Of a DNA stretch of 64,000 bases, positions 1-8,892 are shown piece by piece. The stretch comes from Alphaproteobacteria bacterium (GTDB lineage: Bacteria > Pseudomonadota > Alphaproteobacteria > Rickettsiales > SXRF01): assembly GCA_020049775.1 (NCBI GenBank), contig JAGVLO010000008.1, positions 1 through 64,000 of the forward strand. Direction: 5' to 3'. The notes below the pieces were generated by a model, which had not been told where the DNA came from, made no database searches, and saw nothing but the letters and a program-made list of their open reading frames with translations. Position 1 is the first letter of the stretch. Each line of letters opens with the position of its first letter. Made by a program: the position numbers and the translations under genes.

Positions 1-568
1 CCGCCATCAGTATATTTTCCGTAGCGCCAACCGATATTTTTTCAAAGCGGATATTTGCGCCTTTCAAACGGCCATCGACCTTGGCGTGGATATAGCCGTC
101 GCGCAGTTCAATCTCTGCGCCCATTTCTTCTAGCGCCTTGAGATGCATGTCAATCGGGCGCGTGCCAATAGCACAACCGCCGGGCAGTGATACTTTAGCT
201 GCACCGTAACGCGCCAAGAGCGGACCCAGCACCAGCACAGATGCACGCATGGTGCGCACCAATTCATACGGCGCGGTAAGGTTGTTGACCTGCGACGCAT
301 TCATGGTGAGTACACGCCCGCCGCTGATGCTTCCGGCCTGTACGTCACCCTTGGACTTACCGTTGCTTTCCATGCCCAAATCAACGCCGTGTTGCGCCAG
401 CAGGTTGGCCATGGTCACGATGTCCGCAAGATAGGGGATGTTGGAAAGCGTCAGCGTTTCATCCGTAAGCAGGGCAGCCGCCATCAGCGGCAGGGCAGCG
501 TTCTTTGCCCCACTGATAGGAATAATTCCCTTAAGCGGCGTGCCGCCTATAATGCGGATTTTATCCAT
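1..568 (-). CDS. murA: UDP-N-acetylglucosamine 1-carboxyvinyltransferase (partial, N-terminal 189 residues)
   Basis: Cytoplasmic enzyme of the first committed step of peptidoglycan synthesis, transferring enolpyruvate from PEP to UDP-GlcNAc. The start is the ATG at 568 and the gene continues past position 1, so only the N-terminal part is present. Seen: the Lys22-Asn23 pair in '[13 protein letters not shown]' and the catalytic-loop cysteine (about residue 132) in '[15 protein letters not shown]', which is the Cys that forms the PEP adduct and is the target of fosfomycin. It lies 6 bases after the stop of the unknown gene at 575-1159, which itself follows dcd by 4 bases, so the three look like one operon with murA last. 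Identification is secure. Confidence 0.95.
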   Translation of the reverse strand, partial: MDKIRIIGGTPLKGIIPISGAKNAALPLMAAALLTDETLTLSNIPYLADIVTMANLLAQHGVDLGMESNGKSKGDVQAGSISGGRVLTMNASQVNNLTAPYELVRTMRASVLVLGPLLARYGAAKVSLPGGCAIGTRPIDMHLKALEEMGAEIELRDGYIHAKVDGRLKGANIRFEKISVGATENILMA

Positions 569-574
569 GAACGG

Positions 575-1159
575 TTACTTGCGCCCCTTGTCAGGATAGA
601 GCTGCTTGCGCGCTTCTTTGAAGTCTTTGTGAACTTTTTTCAAATCATCGGCCACAGCCTTTTCAGGAGAGCCTTCGGCCATATCCGGCGCCATTTCCAT
701 CAATGCGTCAAACGGACCTTTGACTTCGTTGAGTACACCCTTCACGTCACTCTCGTATTTCAATTTCAGCTGGTTCATCACCATGGACTTAACAGCAGAT
801 GCCTTGCCTTGGCCCAATGCACCACCAAATTTCCTGATGGCTGCTTCCACTTCGTCGCGCGGTTCTTTAATCTGGTCAAGCTTGGGAGCTACGGCCTTGA
901 TGGCATCTGCCATCAGGATAACGGCAATCTCCAGCGTGTCACGATCATTCTGCGGATCATTCTTGGCAACGGACTGGAACGGGTTTTCCATGCCATCCAG
1001 ACTTTTCCATACCATAGCTGCTGCTTTGCTGGCCAGCAATAGCGCACGGTCTTTGGCGTCCGGCTTTGCCGCCAGCGCCGCATTAATACGGTCAAAGAAG
1101 ACCTGTTTGTCTTCGCCGGTTTGTGGAAGCAATGTCTCTTTGTAACTTGGTTTAGGCAT
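575..1159 (-). CDS. Conserved hypothetical protein between dcd and murA
   Basis: A 194-residue soluble, lysine-rich, probably all-helical protein that I do not recognise. It has no signal peptide or membrane segment. It opens MPKPSYKETLLPQTGED and the C-terminal third is highly charged, ending KQLYPDKGRK. It sits between dcd (4 bases upstream) and murA (6 bases downstream), so it is almost certainly co-transcribed and translationally coupled with them. That placement suggests a housekeeping role but does not show one. The reading frame is supported by tight operon packing; overlapping plus-strand frames here are shadows. Confidence 0.75.
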   Translation of the reverse strand: MPKPSYKETLLPQTGEDKQVFFDRINAALAAKPDAKDRALLLASKAAAMVWKSLDGMENPFQSVAKNDPQNDRDTLEIAVILMADAIKAVAPKLDQIKEPRDEVEAAIRKFGGALGQGKASAVKSMVMNQLKLKYESDVKGVLNEVKGPFDALMEMAPDMAEGSPEKAVADDLKKVHKDFKEARKQLYPDKGRK

Positions 1160-1163
1160 ATTT

Positions 1164-1733
1164 TTATCCTGCTTTTATCATTTCAACTTTTGGCAACGTT
1201 ACACCGGTCTGGTGCATATATTTTCCCTTGCGGTCGCCATACGACACTTCGCACATCGATTCACCCTTCAGGAAAAGAAACTGGCACGCGCCTTCATTGG
1301 CATAAATCTTTGCCGGCAGCGGCGTGGTATTTGAAAATTCCAGCGTCACATGGCCTTCCCATTCCGGTTCAAGCGGCGTGACATTCACGATGATGCCGCA
1401 GCGCGCATACGTGCTTTTGCCCACGCAAATCACCAGCACATCACGCGGGATGCGGAAATATTCCACCGTGCGCGCCAGCGCAAAGCTGTTCGGCGGAATG
1501 ACGCACACCGGCCCCTGGCGGTCAACGAATCCGTTATTCGCAAATGCCTTCGGGTCAACAGTCGCTGAATCGATGTTGGTGAATATCTTGAACTCATCCG
1601 ACACGCGCGCGTCATAGCCGTAAGACGACACACCGTAGGAAATCACACCCTCGCGGTTGAGGCTTTCCACAAACGGCTCGATCATTCCCTTTTTCGCCTG
1701 TTCGCGAATCCAGCTATCCGGCATGATTCCCAT
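1164..1733 (-). CDS. dcd: dCTP deaminase
   Basis: Deaminates dCTP to dUTP, feeding dUMP and thymidylate synthesis. The 189 residues match the usual bacterial length of about 190. Seen: 'GKSTYAR' carrying Ser107 and Arg111 and, 25 residues on, 'GHVTLEFSN' with Glu132 as the catalytic glutamate; the beta-barrel sequence around 'YANEGACQ' fits the trimeric dUTPase-like fold. The ATG at 1733 gives [20 protein letters not shown], the normal family N-terminus. It is the first gene of the minus-strand dcd / unknown / murA run. A bifunctional DCD/DUT enzyme cannot be excluded from sequence alone, but the length and motifs fit a monofunctional Dcd. Confidence 0.95.
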   Translation of the reverse strand: MGIMPDSWIREQAKKGMIEPFVESLNREGVISYGVSSYGYDARVSDEFKIFTNIDSATVDPKAFANNGFVDRQGPVCVIPPNSFALARTVEYFRIPRDVLVICVGKSTYARCGIIVNVTPLEPEWEGHVTLEFSNTTPLPAKIYANEGACQFLFLKGESMCEVSYGDRKGKYMHQTGVTLPKVEMIKAG

Positions 1734-1880
1734 GAGTTTCTCCCTTACCTATCCAGCGATTTTTGATACACACAATTACCGCAGCGCAACAATTGCGCTT
1801 TCAAGCCCTGATGTTTTAAAGGCAACCACAGAAAAATCAAAGTGAAAAGCATACGATTTTCCAACATTTTCCCGAGTTCT

Positions 1881-1904
1881 TGCCCAAGATACTGCCCAAG
1901 ATAC
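1881..1904. repeat. Two perfect tandem copies of a 12-mer
   Basis: TGCCCAAGATAC occurs twice head to tail between dcd and the BamE-like gene, and the next two bases (TG) begin a third, broken copy. It lies in the divergent promoter region of both genes. It could be a duplicated regulator site or simple slippage; nothing else supports a function. Confidence 0.5.
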
Positions 1905-1976
1905 TGATTGCAAGACATTTGCCTTTGCCTGAGTTATCAGCTAACGTAAGGCGTATTTTGTTAAATCTGTTTATTT

Positions 1977-2456
1977 ATGTTTAAAAATCAAATGATTAAA
2001 TCGTTTCTACGGGTTGCTGGCCCTTGCCTGCTGTTAGCCGCCGCCGCCTGCGTCACCAAAACCAACCAGACCGGCTATGTAAAAGAGGCCGAAATCACCG
2101 AGGCTGTCATCATCGGCCAGTCCAGCCGCGACGATGTGCGCGAAAAACTTGGTTCCCCCTCGTCCCAGTCCACATTCGGCACCGAAACATGGTATTATAT
2201 TTCCGGCCACACCGAGGCCGTGGCGTTTTTCACCCCTGATATTGTCGAGCAGGAAGTTATCCGCGTTGAGTTCAACGACAGCGGCATTGTCAGCGATGTC
2301 AAAAAACTAAGCAAAAAAGACGGCAAGGAATTTGACCTCGTCAAGCGCACCACGCCGACCGAAGGCCACTCCATGGGTATCATGGAACAGTTGCTGGGCA
2401 ATATCGGCCGTTTCAACAGGCAGGAAGAAGCTGGCACGCTAGACACACGCCGCTAG
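1977..2456 (+). CDS. bamE: SmpA/OmlA (BamE)-family outer membrane lipoprotein
   Basis: BamE-type small lipoproteins are accessory parts of the BAM complex that inserts beta-barrel proteins in the outer membrane. The 159-residue product starts with a lipoprotein signal (hydrophobic run LLLAAAAC, lipidated Cys about residue 25). The SmpA/OmlA core follows: 'IIGQSSRDDVREKLGSPSSQSTFGTETWYYIS' region, residues 46-77, with the typical G-x-S/T-xx-D-V-xx-xLG-x-P turn. Then come beta strands ('QEVIRVEFNDSG') and a polar C-terminal tail. An in-frame ATG at 1992 would also leave an adequate signal peptide. It is monocistronic and divergent from dcd; its 3' end faces the VOC gene 3 bases away. Confidence 0.85.
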   Translation: MFKNQMIKSFLRVAGPCLLLAAAACVTKTNQTGYVKEAEITEAVIIGQSSRDDVREKLGSPSSQSTFGTETWYYISGHTEAVAFFTPDIVEQEVIRVEFNDSGIVSDVKKLSKKDGKEFDLVKRTTPTEGHSMGIMEQLLGNIGRFNRQEEAGTLDTRR

Positions 2457-2459
2457 GCT

Positions 2460-2873
2460 TTAAGCGGCAAATAATTGCGATATATCCTTGAACGACTTGA
2501 ACTCAAGCGCATTGCCGCTGGGGTCTGTAAAAAACATGGTTGCCTGCTCGCCCACTTCACCGGCAAAACGTATATAGGGTTCTATCACAAATTCTGTATT
2601 TGCAGATTTCAGGCGCGCTGAAAGCGCATGCCATTCTTCCCATGGCAGCACAATGCCGAAATGCCGCACCGGCACCTGTTTGCCGTCCACCGCGTTAGCA
2701 CCCACAACGCTTGTTTCCTCGGGCTTGAGATGCAGCGAAAGCTGGTGTCCGAAAAAATTGAAATCAATCCATTTTTCGCTTTCGCGACCGATGCTGCAAC
2801 CAAGCATATCTTTGTAAAAGCGGCGCGCTGCTTCCAGATCATGCACCGGAATGGCCAGATGAAACGGATTCAT
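2460..2873 (-). CDS. VOC (glyoxalase/dioxygenase superfamily) protein
   Basis: A 137-residue single-domain vicinal-oxygen-chelate protein. Seen: the opening '[21 protein letters not shown]' pattern (His5 as a likely metal ligand), a middle '[13 protein letters not shown]' strand with a second His, and the closing '[15 protein letters not shown]' with the metal-binding Glu. This is the standard two-module betaalphabetabetabeta arrangement. Family members include glyoxalase I, fosfomycin-resistance proteins and extradiol dioxygenases; the substrate cannot be named here. It follows the DUF4865-type gene by 15 bases on the same strand, so the two probably form an operon. Confidence 0.85.
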   Translation of the reverse strand: MNPFHLAIPVHDLEAARRFYKDMLGCSIGRESEKWIDFNFFGHQLSLHLKPEETSVVGANAVDGKQVPVRHFGIVLPWEEWHALSARLKSANTEFVIEPYIRFAGEVGEQATMFFTDPSGNALEFKSFKDISQLFAA

Positions 2874-2888
2874 AAAATGTTTCCTTTA

Positions 2889-3440
2889 TTAGCTTTTTGG
2901 CTCGGATACATGCAGCACTTCATAAGGGATATACGAATCGCTGAAGGATTTGGGCGCGCTGGCCTTGTCTTTCCACAGGCTGAAACGCACCACTTCCCAG
3001 CGGTCGGAATCAAATGCCACCAGATGCATGTAGAGGTTGCTGTCTTTGAGCATTTCCGACTGCGCATCCTTTTCTTTCTGCAGGAATTTATCCATCTTTT
3101 CTTCCGGCGCGATACTGTCTATTTCGCGCAGGGCAAAGCCGGGGGTGAGCGCGCGGTTGCCATACGCCATGTGCAGCACAAACCAGCTGCGCACGCGGCA
3201 GCGGCTGAAGGTTTCCACCACGCCCTTGAACAAATCATCGAGCAGGAATTTTTGCGCTTCCATCACATCGCGCCACACATAAAACGGCGCGTAGAGCTTG
3301 TCTTTTTCGTTATATAAAAATGACTTGTGCACCAGCCCCGCGTGATCGTCGAACAGCTTGCTGCGGGTGCTTACCCGTTCGCGTATCAGGGCCACGTCGT
3401 AATTTACGGGCAGCTGTATGGAGTATTGCATCGCGAGCAC
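2889..3440 (-). CDS. DUF4865-type protein
   Basis: A 183-residue protein that looks like the DUF4865 family, whose members start with a V/I-x-MQY-x-(I/F)-xLP-x-(D/N)YD pattern; here the start is 'LAMQYSIQLPVNYDVALI', followed by 'YAPFYVWRD'. No function is established that I know of. The GTG at 3440 is chosen because an AGGA lies about 7 bases upstream; an ATG at 3431 (MQYSIQLP) is the alternative. It is likely co-transcribed with the downstream VOC gene. Family assignment is from memory of the pattern and should be treated as probable. Confidence 0.65.
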   Translation of the reverse strand: MLAMQYSIQLPVNYDVALIRERVSTRSKLFDDHAGLVHKSFLYNEKDKLYAPFYVWRDVMEAQKFLLDDLFKGVVETFSRCRVRSWFVLHMAYGNRALTPGFALREIDSIAPEEKMDKFLQKEKDAQSEMLKDSNLYMHLVAFDSDRWEVVRFSLWKDKASAPKSFSDSYIPYEVLHVSEPKS

Positions 3441-3612
3441 GGGTAAATCCTGTTTTGCAGATATGTACCAAAGTGGGGATTCTTAAGAATTTATGGTGGA
3501 AAATCAAGGTTTGTTTAGGAATACAGGGCAAATTCCCTAATAAAATCAGGTTTTTCAGTTTTCTATTGACTAAAGGGGCGGGGTTTCAGATATTACGCTT
3601 CCTTTTTACAAT

Positions 3613-3687
3613 GGCCCCATCATCTAACGGTTAGGATACCGCCCTTTCACGGCGGGAATACGGGTTCGAATCCCGTTGGGGTCACCA
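3613..3687 (+). tRNA. tRNA-Glu (anticodon TTC)
   Basis: Complete cloverleaf. The acceptor stem GGCCCCA pairs with TGGGGTC (one G-T pair). The anticodon stem CCGCC/GGCGG encloses loop CTTTCAC with anticodon TTC at 3646-3648. The T arm contains GGTTCGAATC. The discriminator A3684 is followed by an encoded CCA (3685-3687). A terminator follows directly. Confidence 0.97.
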
Positions 3688-3697
3688 CTTATAAAAC

Positions 3698-3720
3698 AAG
3701 CCCCGCATAGGGCTTTTTTT
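3698..3720 (+). terminator. Rho-independent terminator after tRNA-Glu
   Basis: AAGCCC and GGGCTT form a 6-bp stem around a six-base loop and are followed by an uninterrupted T tract. It starts 11 bases after the tRNA CCA end. Confidence 0.85.
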
Positions 3721-3760
3721 GTAAGTGGTAATGCCGCTGACAGCATCTTCCTGAGAACTC

Positions 3761-4267
3761 TCAATTTCTTCGCTTCAGCATTAGTGCCATTGCAGAGTCC
3801 CGCACAAACACTCCATCCTCTTCTGAGTAGATAATGGATTTGTGCGGCCAATCATCTTTTCCGCAATCAAACGTGATGCGTATCACCGGATACACTCTAT
3901 CCTTTCTAACGAAACCAAGCTTTGACCAGCTACCACCGCCAGTGCCAAACGCCGCGTTACCATCTCTAAGCTGCTCAGCCTCAATGCTCTTGATTGGGCA
4001 TTCCTTGCTATTTTCTAATGTTCCAGAACTAATATGAAGTAAAATGGTCTTGCCAATTTTTTGGTTTGCACGCATCTCCTCGCTACCACTCCAAATATTT
4101 CCTGCAGAGCGCGATTCGGTAATCTCCCATTTGCTGTTTTGCATTGCCTTAGGCAGTTCAACTCCTTTTGTATTTGCCTTGGCTTCTGCCCCACCAAAAT
4201 TAATCGCCAAACACATCAAAAAAATTGTACCTCGATGTGTCAGTAATATCACTTGATAATTCCGCAT
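3761..4267 (-). CDS. Hypothetical exported protein
   Basis: A 168-residue protein of unknown function with a likely signal peptide: a charged start, then 'TIFLMCLAINFGGAEAKA', with cleavage after an AxA-like site near residue 30. The mature part has two cysteines ('SKECPIKS', 'TFDCGKDD') that could form a disulfide, and the segment 'NAAFGTGGGSWSKLGF'. It lies alone between the tRNA-Glu terminator and the next minus-strand gene, and its base composition looks more AT-rich than its neighbours. No domain is recognised. Confidence 0.6.
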   Translation of the reverse strand: MRNYQVILLTHRGTIFLMCLAINFGGAEAKANTKGVELPKAMQNSKWEITESRSAGNIWSGSEEMRANQKIGKTILLHISSGTLENSKECPIKSIEAEQLRDGNAAFGTGGGSWSKLGFVRKDRVYPVIRITFDCGKDDWPHKSIIYSEEDGVFVRDSAMALMLKRRN

Positions 4268-4307
4268 CTAAAAATCACCATTTCAATGAAAGTGGCATAT
4301 CTTCTTG

Positions 4308-5015
4308 CTACCCCCTACCCGCTACCCTGCGCTGTTCAGCGGGTGCAAATGTCATGTGTGCCTGATTATCCTTCAGGGCTTTGAGCAGCGCGTCTGACGT
4401 ATAATATTCCACGAATTTCTCATCTACATCGAGCATGGCGAGTGGTTTAATGGCAGAGCGCGCCGGAATAAGCTGGCGGCTGAGCAGCCCCCTTCCGGGA
4501 GTAAGGTCAACGCTCTGTGAAGACTCGGGGGAAATCTGTTTTGCATCTTCCACCAGTATGCCTAAGGATTTCATGGCACGCCCCTCGCCCGAATTTGCCT
4601 GATCTATCATCAGCGTGTCGGTTTTGGAATTACCCGTCAGCGCCTGCTCGGCATACACATAATGCGGCATTTCCCCGCCTGTATTTATCTCTTTTCCCGT
4701 CAGGCTGGAGAGCGCGTCCACGAATGCCCGCGTGCTGTCACCTCTGGCCGCACGCAATGCCACCGAATCACGGCCAAGCAACACCTGCGGCACTTCTGTT
4801 TGCAGGGGAAGAGTCAGGGAATTTTTAAGTTCAGGCGCGCCGGAAAGATCGCCGAGCGCCGACCTTTTTTCCGGCGGAATGGAATGCAGCGCAAACCATG
4901 CCGCGCATGCCTGCATCTGCTTATCGCATTGCTGGACATATTGATCATGATCGGCATCGGAACTAAAAGAAAGTCCTCTCATGCGGGTATTAAATACACG
5001 CGCCAGAATAGGCAT
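4308..5015 (-). CDS. Hypothetical protein
   Basis: Unknown 235-residue soluble protein, MPILARVFNTRMRG... The ATG at 5015 is chosen because a near-perfect Shine-Dalgarno (AGGAGGTGA) lies just upstream; an in-frame GTG at 5021 falls inside that site. No signal peptide or membrane span. Residues about 80-160 are polar with little obvious repeat ('TREINTGG'-like turns), and the tail ends APAEQRRVAGRG. It is 18 bases downstream of the ferredoxin oxidoreductase stop in the same direction, so it may be read from that transcript, but nothing links it to the enzyme. Confidence 0.6.
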   Translation of the reverse strand: MPILARVFNTRMRGLSFSSDADHDQYVQQCDKQMQACAAWFALHSIPPEKRSALGDLSGAPELKNSLTLPLQTEVPQVLLGRDSVALRAARGDSTRAFVDALSSLTGKEINTGGEMPHYVYAEQALTGNSKTDTLMIDQANSGEGRAMKSLGILVEDAKQISPESSQSVDLTPGRGLLSRQLIPARSAIKPLAMLDVDEKFVEYYTSDALLKALKDNQAHMTFAPAEQRRVAGRG

Positions 5016-5033
5016 AATCACCTCCTGTTTTTG

Positions 5034-8000
5034 CTAAGCAATCTTCCTTAACTTTTCTGTTCCGCCGCCCTCGAGCATGGCGCGCAGCTCAATGCGTTTT
5101 GCCTGTGCTTTTTTAAGGCTGGCTTCCTTCACTGGGCCATAACCACGAATCTCGTCCGGCAAAGAGAGTAGCTTTACACACGTATCCATATTGTCTTTAC
5201 GCAGAGACGCCGCAACCAGCGCGATATCTGCCTCGTAATCGGCAATCAGCTGGCGTTCGGCGCGACGGTCATGGTGATAGCCAAAAATATCCAACGCCGT
5301 GCCACGCAGGAATTTGAATTTCGCCAGCAAGCCGAAAGCCGGAAGCATCCACGCACCAAATTCGCGCTTCTTCGGACGGCCCGTGGCGGGGTCTTCCTGC
5401 TCCATGATGGGCGGCGCAAGGTTGAAGCGGATTTTATAATCGCCCTGAAACGTCGCCTTCAATTCTTTCATGAAATGACTGTCGGTGAACAGGCGCGCCA
5501 CTTCATACTCGTCCTTGTAGGCAAGCAGTTTATGGTAATAGCGCGCAACCGCTTCGGTGACGGCAAGCGCCCCCGTTTGCAGCTTTTCCTCAACGGCCTT
5601 GATATCTGCAATCTTCGTTGTGTAGCGCTGCGCGTAAGCCGTATTCTGGTAACTAGTCAGGTATGAAACGCGCTTGGCAATGATTTCGTCCAGCGTTTGC
5701 GCAACCGTTTCTTCCTGCGCATCACCACGCACATCCGCCATCATTTTCTCAATGCTCTGCGGGTTATGCACGGCCAGACGCCCGAAATTAAAGGCCTTCT
5801 TGTTGGAAGCAATGCCCACGCCGTTCAGCTCGATGGCACGCTCGATGCTTTCGCGCGTAAGCGGCACCAGCCCCAGCTGCCACGCATAACCGAGCATGAA
5901 CACGTTGGTAGCGATTTCGTCACCCATCAGCACCATCGCATAGGAAGACGCGGGTACGAAATACTGGCCGCCCTTGATGGTGGCAGAAAGAATTTCACCC
6001 TTCACCTGTTTGCCGTGGAAGTCCACGCGGTTGTTGGTCACAAATTCGGCGACGGGTGTGTTGTCTGTGTTGATAACGGCCTTTGTGCGTTCGGGGTTGA
6101 GTGTTTCATGTGCCGTTTTGCCGACAGATGCCACTACATCGCACGCCAGCAGCAAATCCGATCCGCCGGTCGTGATATGGCCGGTGCTGATGTCTTCCAG
6201 CCTTCTGGCAAGGCGCACATGCGAAAGCACCTCGCCGCCCTTTTGCGCTAAACCTGTCTGGTCAAGCACACGGCAATGTTTTCCTTCCAGATGCGCGGCC
6301 ATGCCGAGCAACGCGCCAACCGTGAGTACGCCTGTGCCGCCAATGCCCGTGACCATGATGTTATAGGCCTCTGCGCCCAGCTCCGGCACGGTGGGTTCCG
6401 GCAGAGAGCCAAACATGTTTTCTGTGCCTTGCGCCTTGGTCTTGCGCGGCTCGCCGCCGAGTACGGTAACGAAGGACGGACAAAAACCTTTCAGGCAACT
6501 GAAGTCCTTGTTGCACATGGACTGGTTGATTGTGCGCTTGCGGCCATATTCGGTCTCCAGCGGCTGCACGGCCATGCAGTTCGACTGTGTGCTGCAATCG
6601 CCGCAGCCTTCGCAAACGGCCTTGTTGATGAACAGGCGCTTGGCCGGATCAGGATATTTGCCACGCTTGCGGCGGCGGCGTTTTTCAGCAGCGCAGGTCT
6701 GGTCGTAAATAATAATCGTCGTGCCTTGCGTGTCGCGCGCTTCCTTCTGGATCGTTTCCATCCACTGGCGGTGCAGCACGGGAACAACGTCGGGAATATT
6801 GCGGCGGTTTTTATAAAGTTCCGGATTTTCTGTTACAATCCAGCATTTGGAAACACCCTCGGCAATCACCTGCTGTGCCACACTATACACGGGCATTTCG
6901 CCGTCCACAGCCTGACCGCCCGTCATCGCCACTGCGTCGTTATATAAAATCTTGTAAGTAATATTCACCTTCGCAGCGATGGACTGGCGTATAGCCAGTA
7001 TGCCGGAATGAAAATACGTGCCGTCACCGAGATTGGCGAAAATATGTTTTGTTTCGCTGAACGGCGCAGCACCCACCCACGGCACGCCCTCGCCGCCCAT
7101 CTGTGTACACAGGGCAGAATTACGATCCATCCACTGCACCATGTAGTGGCAGCCGATACCGACCATGGCAAAACTACCGTCAGGCACTTTGGTCGAGGTG
7201 TTGTGCGGGCAGCCGGCGCAGTAGTACGGCTTGCGTAAGGAAGGCGGCAGGTAGCCTTTTTCGCGGGCATTGAAATCGTCGTAAAATTTCAGCGCTTTTT
7301 CTACTTTGTCATTATGGTAGAAGCGGCGTATGCGCTTGGCGATTACGTGCGTAACCATGCCTACACTGTGGTCGTTTTCCAGCGGCAGCAAGCGGTCGCC
7401 TTTTTCATCATACTTGCCGACAATAACCGGCGGGCGGCGGCCCGCTTCCCAGTTATACACGTTCTGCTTGAGCTGGTATTCGATGAACTCGCGCTTTTCT
7501 TCCACGATAAGCACTTCTTCCAGCCCTTCGACAAAGGCGCGCATGCCTAGCGGCTCAAGCGGCCATGTCATACCGACCTTGTACACACGCAGGCCGATAT
7601 CGCGCGCAACATCATCGGTGATACCAAGATCGGTGAGCGCCTGACGCACGTCACCATACGATTTGCCGGCGGTGATGATACCAAAGCGCGGCTTGGGAGA
7701 GTCCATCACCACACGGTCGATTTTATTTTTGCGGGCAAACGCGTGGCAAGCAAACACCTTGTAATTTTGCAAACGCCAGTCGATATCGCGGGGGGTGTCG
7801 TTAAGGCGGATATGCAGGCCACCAGGCGGCATGGTGAATTCGTCATCAGCAGGCTGCACAATGTCGCGCTGCTCGCAGTCGAGGTCAACCGTACCCGATG
7901 TTTCCACCGTCGCCGTGGTGACTTTAAGTGCCGTCCAGCAGCCGGAATAACGGCTCATGGCAATACCGAGCAGGCCATATTCCACGAATTCCGACAGGCT

Positions 8001-8537
8001 GTAGGGATAGAGGGTAGGCATCTGCATGGCATAGAGTACATGGTCGCTCTGGCAGGAAAGCGTAGATGATTTACAGCCATGGTCATCACCGACAATAGCA
8101 AGCACACCACCCAGAGGCGCCGTGCCGTTGGCATTGGCGTGGCGCATCACGTCTATGCTGCGGTCAACGCCGGGGGCTTTGCCGTACCATATGCCAAACA
8201 CACCGTCTTTCTTCGCGCCCGGCAGCAGTCCCACCTGTTGCGTTCCCCACACGGCGGTGGCGGCTAGATCTTCGTTGACGCCAGGCAAGAAAACGACATC
8301 GAGGTTCTTGTAATAGCGGTTGGCACGTGCCAGCTCGCGGTCAAGCGCGCCCAGCGGCGAGCCGCGGTAACCGGAAATGAACCCGCCCGTATTGAGTCCG
8401 GCGGCCTTATCGCGCTGGCGCTGCACAATAGCAATACGTGCAAGAGCCTGCAGGCCGGACATGAATGCCTGACCGGCTTCGAGCGTAAATTTATCGTCAA
8501 GTGCAACGTCTTTGAGCTTGAGTGCGGCCTGCGCCAT
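5034..8537 (-). CDS. Indolepyruvate ferredoxin oxidoreductase, fused alpha/beta form
   Basis: Thiamine-diphosphate, iron-sulfur enzyme oxidising aryl (and probably branched) 2-oxoacids to acyl-CoA with reduction of ferredoxin; it fits catabolism of aromatic and branched amino acids. At 1167 residues it has the usual length of the proteobacterial single-chain form. In order: PFOR-like N-terminal domain ('GYRGSPLGALDRE'), TPP domain with 'YYCAGCPHNTSTKVP' and 'GIGCHYM', one 4Fe-4S cysteine set ('CEGCGDCSTQSNC'), a further 'CNKDFSCLKGFCPSF' group, then the gamma domain 'GIGGTGVLTVGALL' and 'DQTGLAQKGGEVLSHV'. The ATG at 8537 (MAQAALKLKD) is preferred over a longer frame to 8594 because AGGA precedes it at normal spacing. 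Confidence 0.93.
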   Translation of the reverse strand: MAQAALKLKDVALDDKFTLEAGQAFMSGLQALARIAIVQRQRDKAAGLNTGGFISGYRGSPLGALDRELARANRYYKNLDVVFLPGVNEDLAATAVWGTQQVGLLPGAKKDGVFGIWYGKAPGVDRSIDVMRHANANGTAPLGGVLAIVGDDHGCKSSTLSCQSDHVLYAMQMPTLYPYSLSEFVEYGLLGIAMSRYSGCWTALKVTTATVETSGTVDLDCEQRDIVQPADDEFTMPPGGLHIRLNDTPRDIDWRLQNYKVFACHAFARKNKIDRVVMDSPKPRFGIITAGKSYGDVRQALTDLGITDDVARDIGLRVYKVGMTWPLEPLGMRAFVEGLEEVLIVEEKREFIEYQLKQNVYNWEAGRRPPVIVGKYDEKGDRLLPLENDHSVGMVTHVIAKRIRRFYHNDKVEKALKFYDDFNAREKGYLPPSLRKPYYCAGCPHNTSTKVPDGSFAMVGIGCHYMVQWMDRNSALCTQMGGEGVPWVGAAPFSETKHIFANLGDGTYFHSGILAIRQSIAAKVNITYKILYNDAVAMTGGQAVDGEMPVYSVAQQVIAEGVSKCWIVTENPELYKNRRNIPDVVPVLHRQWMETIQKEARDTQGTTIIIYDQTCAAEKRRRRKRGKYPDPAKRLFINKAVCEGCGDCSTQSNCMAVQPLETEYGRKRTINQSMCNKDFSCLKGFCPSFVTVLGGEPRKTKAQGTENMFGSLPEPTVPELGAEAYNIMVTGIGGTGVLTVGALLGMAAHLEGKHCRVLDQTGLAQKGGEVLSHVRLARRLEDISTGHITTGGSDLLLACDVVASVGKTAHETLNPERTKAVINTDNTPVAEFVTNNRVDFHGKQVKGEILSATIKGGQYFVPASSYAMVLMGDEIATNVFMLGYAWQLGLVPLTRESIERAIELNGVGIASNKKAFNFGRLAVHNPQSIEKMMADVRGDAQEETVAQTLDEIIAKRVSYLTSYQNTAYAQRYTTKIADIKAVEEKLQTGALAVTEAVARYYHKLLAYKDEYEVARLFTDSHFMKELKATFQGDYKIRFNLAPPIMEQEDPATGRPKKREFGAWMLPAFGLLAKFKFLRGTALDIFGYHHDRRAERQLIADYEADIALVAASLRKDNMDTCVKLLSLPDEIRGYGPVKEASLKKAQAKRIELRAMLEGGGTEKLRKIA

Positions 8538-8667
8538 TTTTGTTCCTGCGGTGGTGATCGTATTTTGCGCGCTAACACACCATGGAATAGACATTTTTGG
8601 AAGCTAATTCTACTGCAATTCCATCCTGCAATGCACAATAGATATCTGTCTGGCAAGTTATCTGCAA

Positions 8668-8792
8668 GGGTATCTTGTTCTGATACCCCAAAAAGCACCC
8701 CTATAAGTTCGGGATGTCACCAAATCAATCTGGATGACCTCGGCCATGAAATCGACCAATTTTCTTGGTTTTATTGGGGTATTTGAGATACC
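8668..8792. repeat. Nested inverted repeats beside tRNA-Phe
   Basis: GGGTATC / GATACCC (8668-8674 and 8682-8688) form a 7-bp stem around seven bases. A second small hairpin, GGTAT / ATACC, sits at 8778-8792. In addition ATACCCC (8683-8689) pairs with GGGGTAT (8776-8782) across about 86 bases. The stretch fills the gap between the 3' end of tRNA-Phe and the ferredoxin oxidoreductase start. This could be a remnant of a tRNA-targeted integration or an RNA structure; no integrase gene is present. Confidence 0.4.
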
Positions 8793-8816
8793 GTGAGACG
8801 CTGTGAAATGAGGTAA

Positions 8817-8892
8817 TGGTGCCCAGAGCCGGAATCGAACCAGCGACACAGGGATTTTCAGTCCCTTGCTCTACCAACTGAGCTATCTGGGC
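8817..8892 (-). tRNA. tRNA-Phe (anticodon GAA)
   Basis: Read on the minus strand from 8892. The acceptor stem GCCCAGA pairs with TCTGGGC, followed by discriminator A and an encoded CCA (8817-8819). The D arm is TAGCTCAGTTGGTAGAGCA, the anticodon loop CTGAAAA carries GAA, and the T arm contains GGTTCGATTCC. It closely matches the standard bacterial tRNA-Phe. Confidence 0.97.

Noticed and set aside
389-1042. Plus-strand open frame of 217 codons opposite murA and the unknown gene
   Set aside because: Shadow of the minus-strand operon; it overlaps murA, which is certain, and has no protein-like motif.
8658-8849. Possible integrase remnant reading out of tRNA-Phe on the minus strand
   Set aside because: The first residues are only the translated tRNA 3' end, and the rest is too short to match any integrase; only the inverted repeats are kept as an observation.
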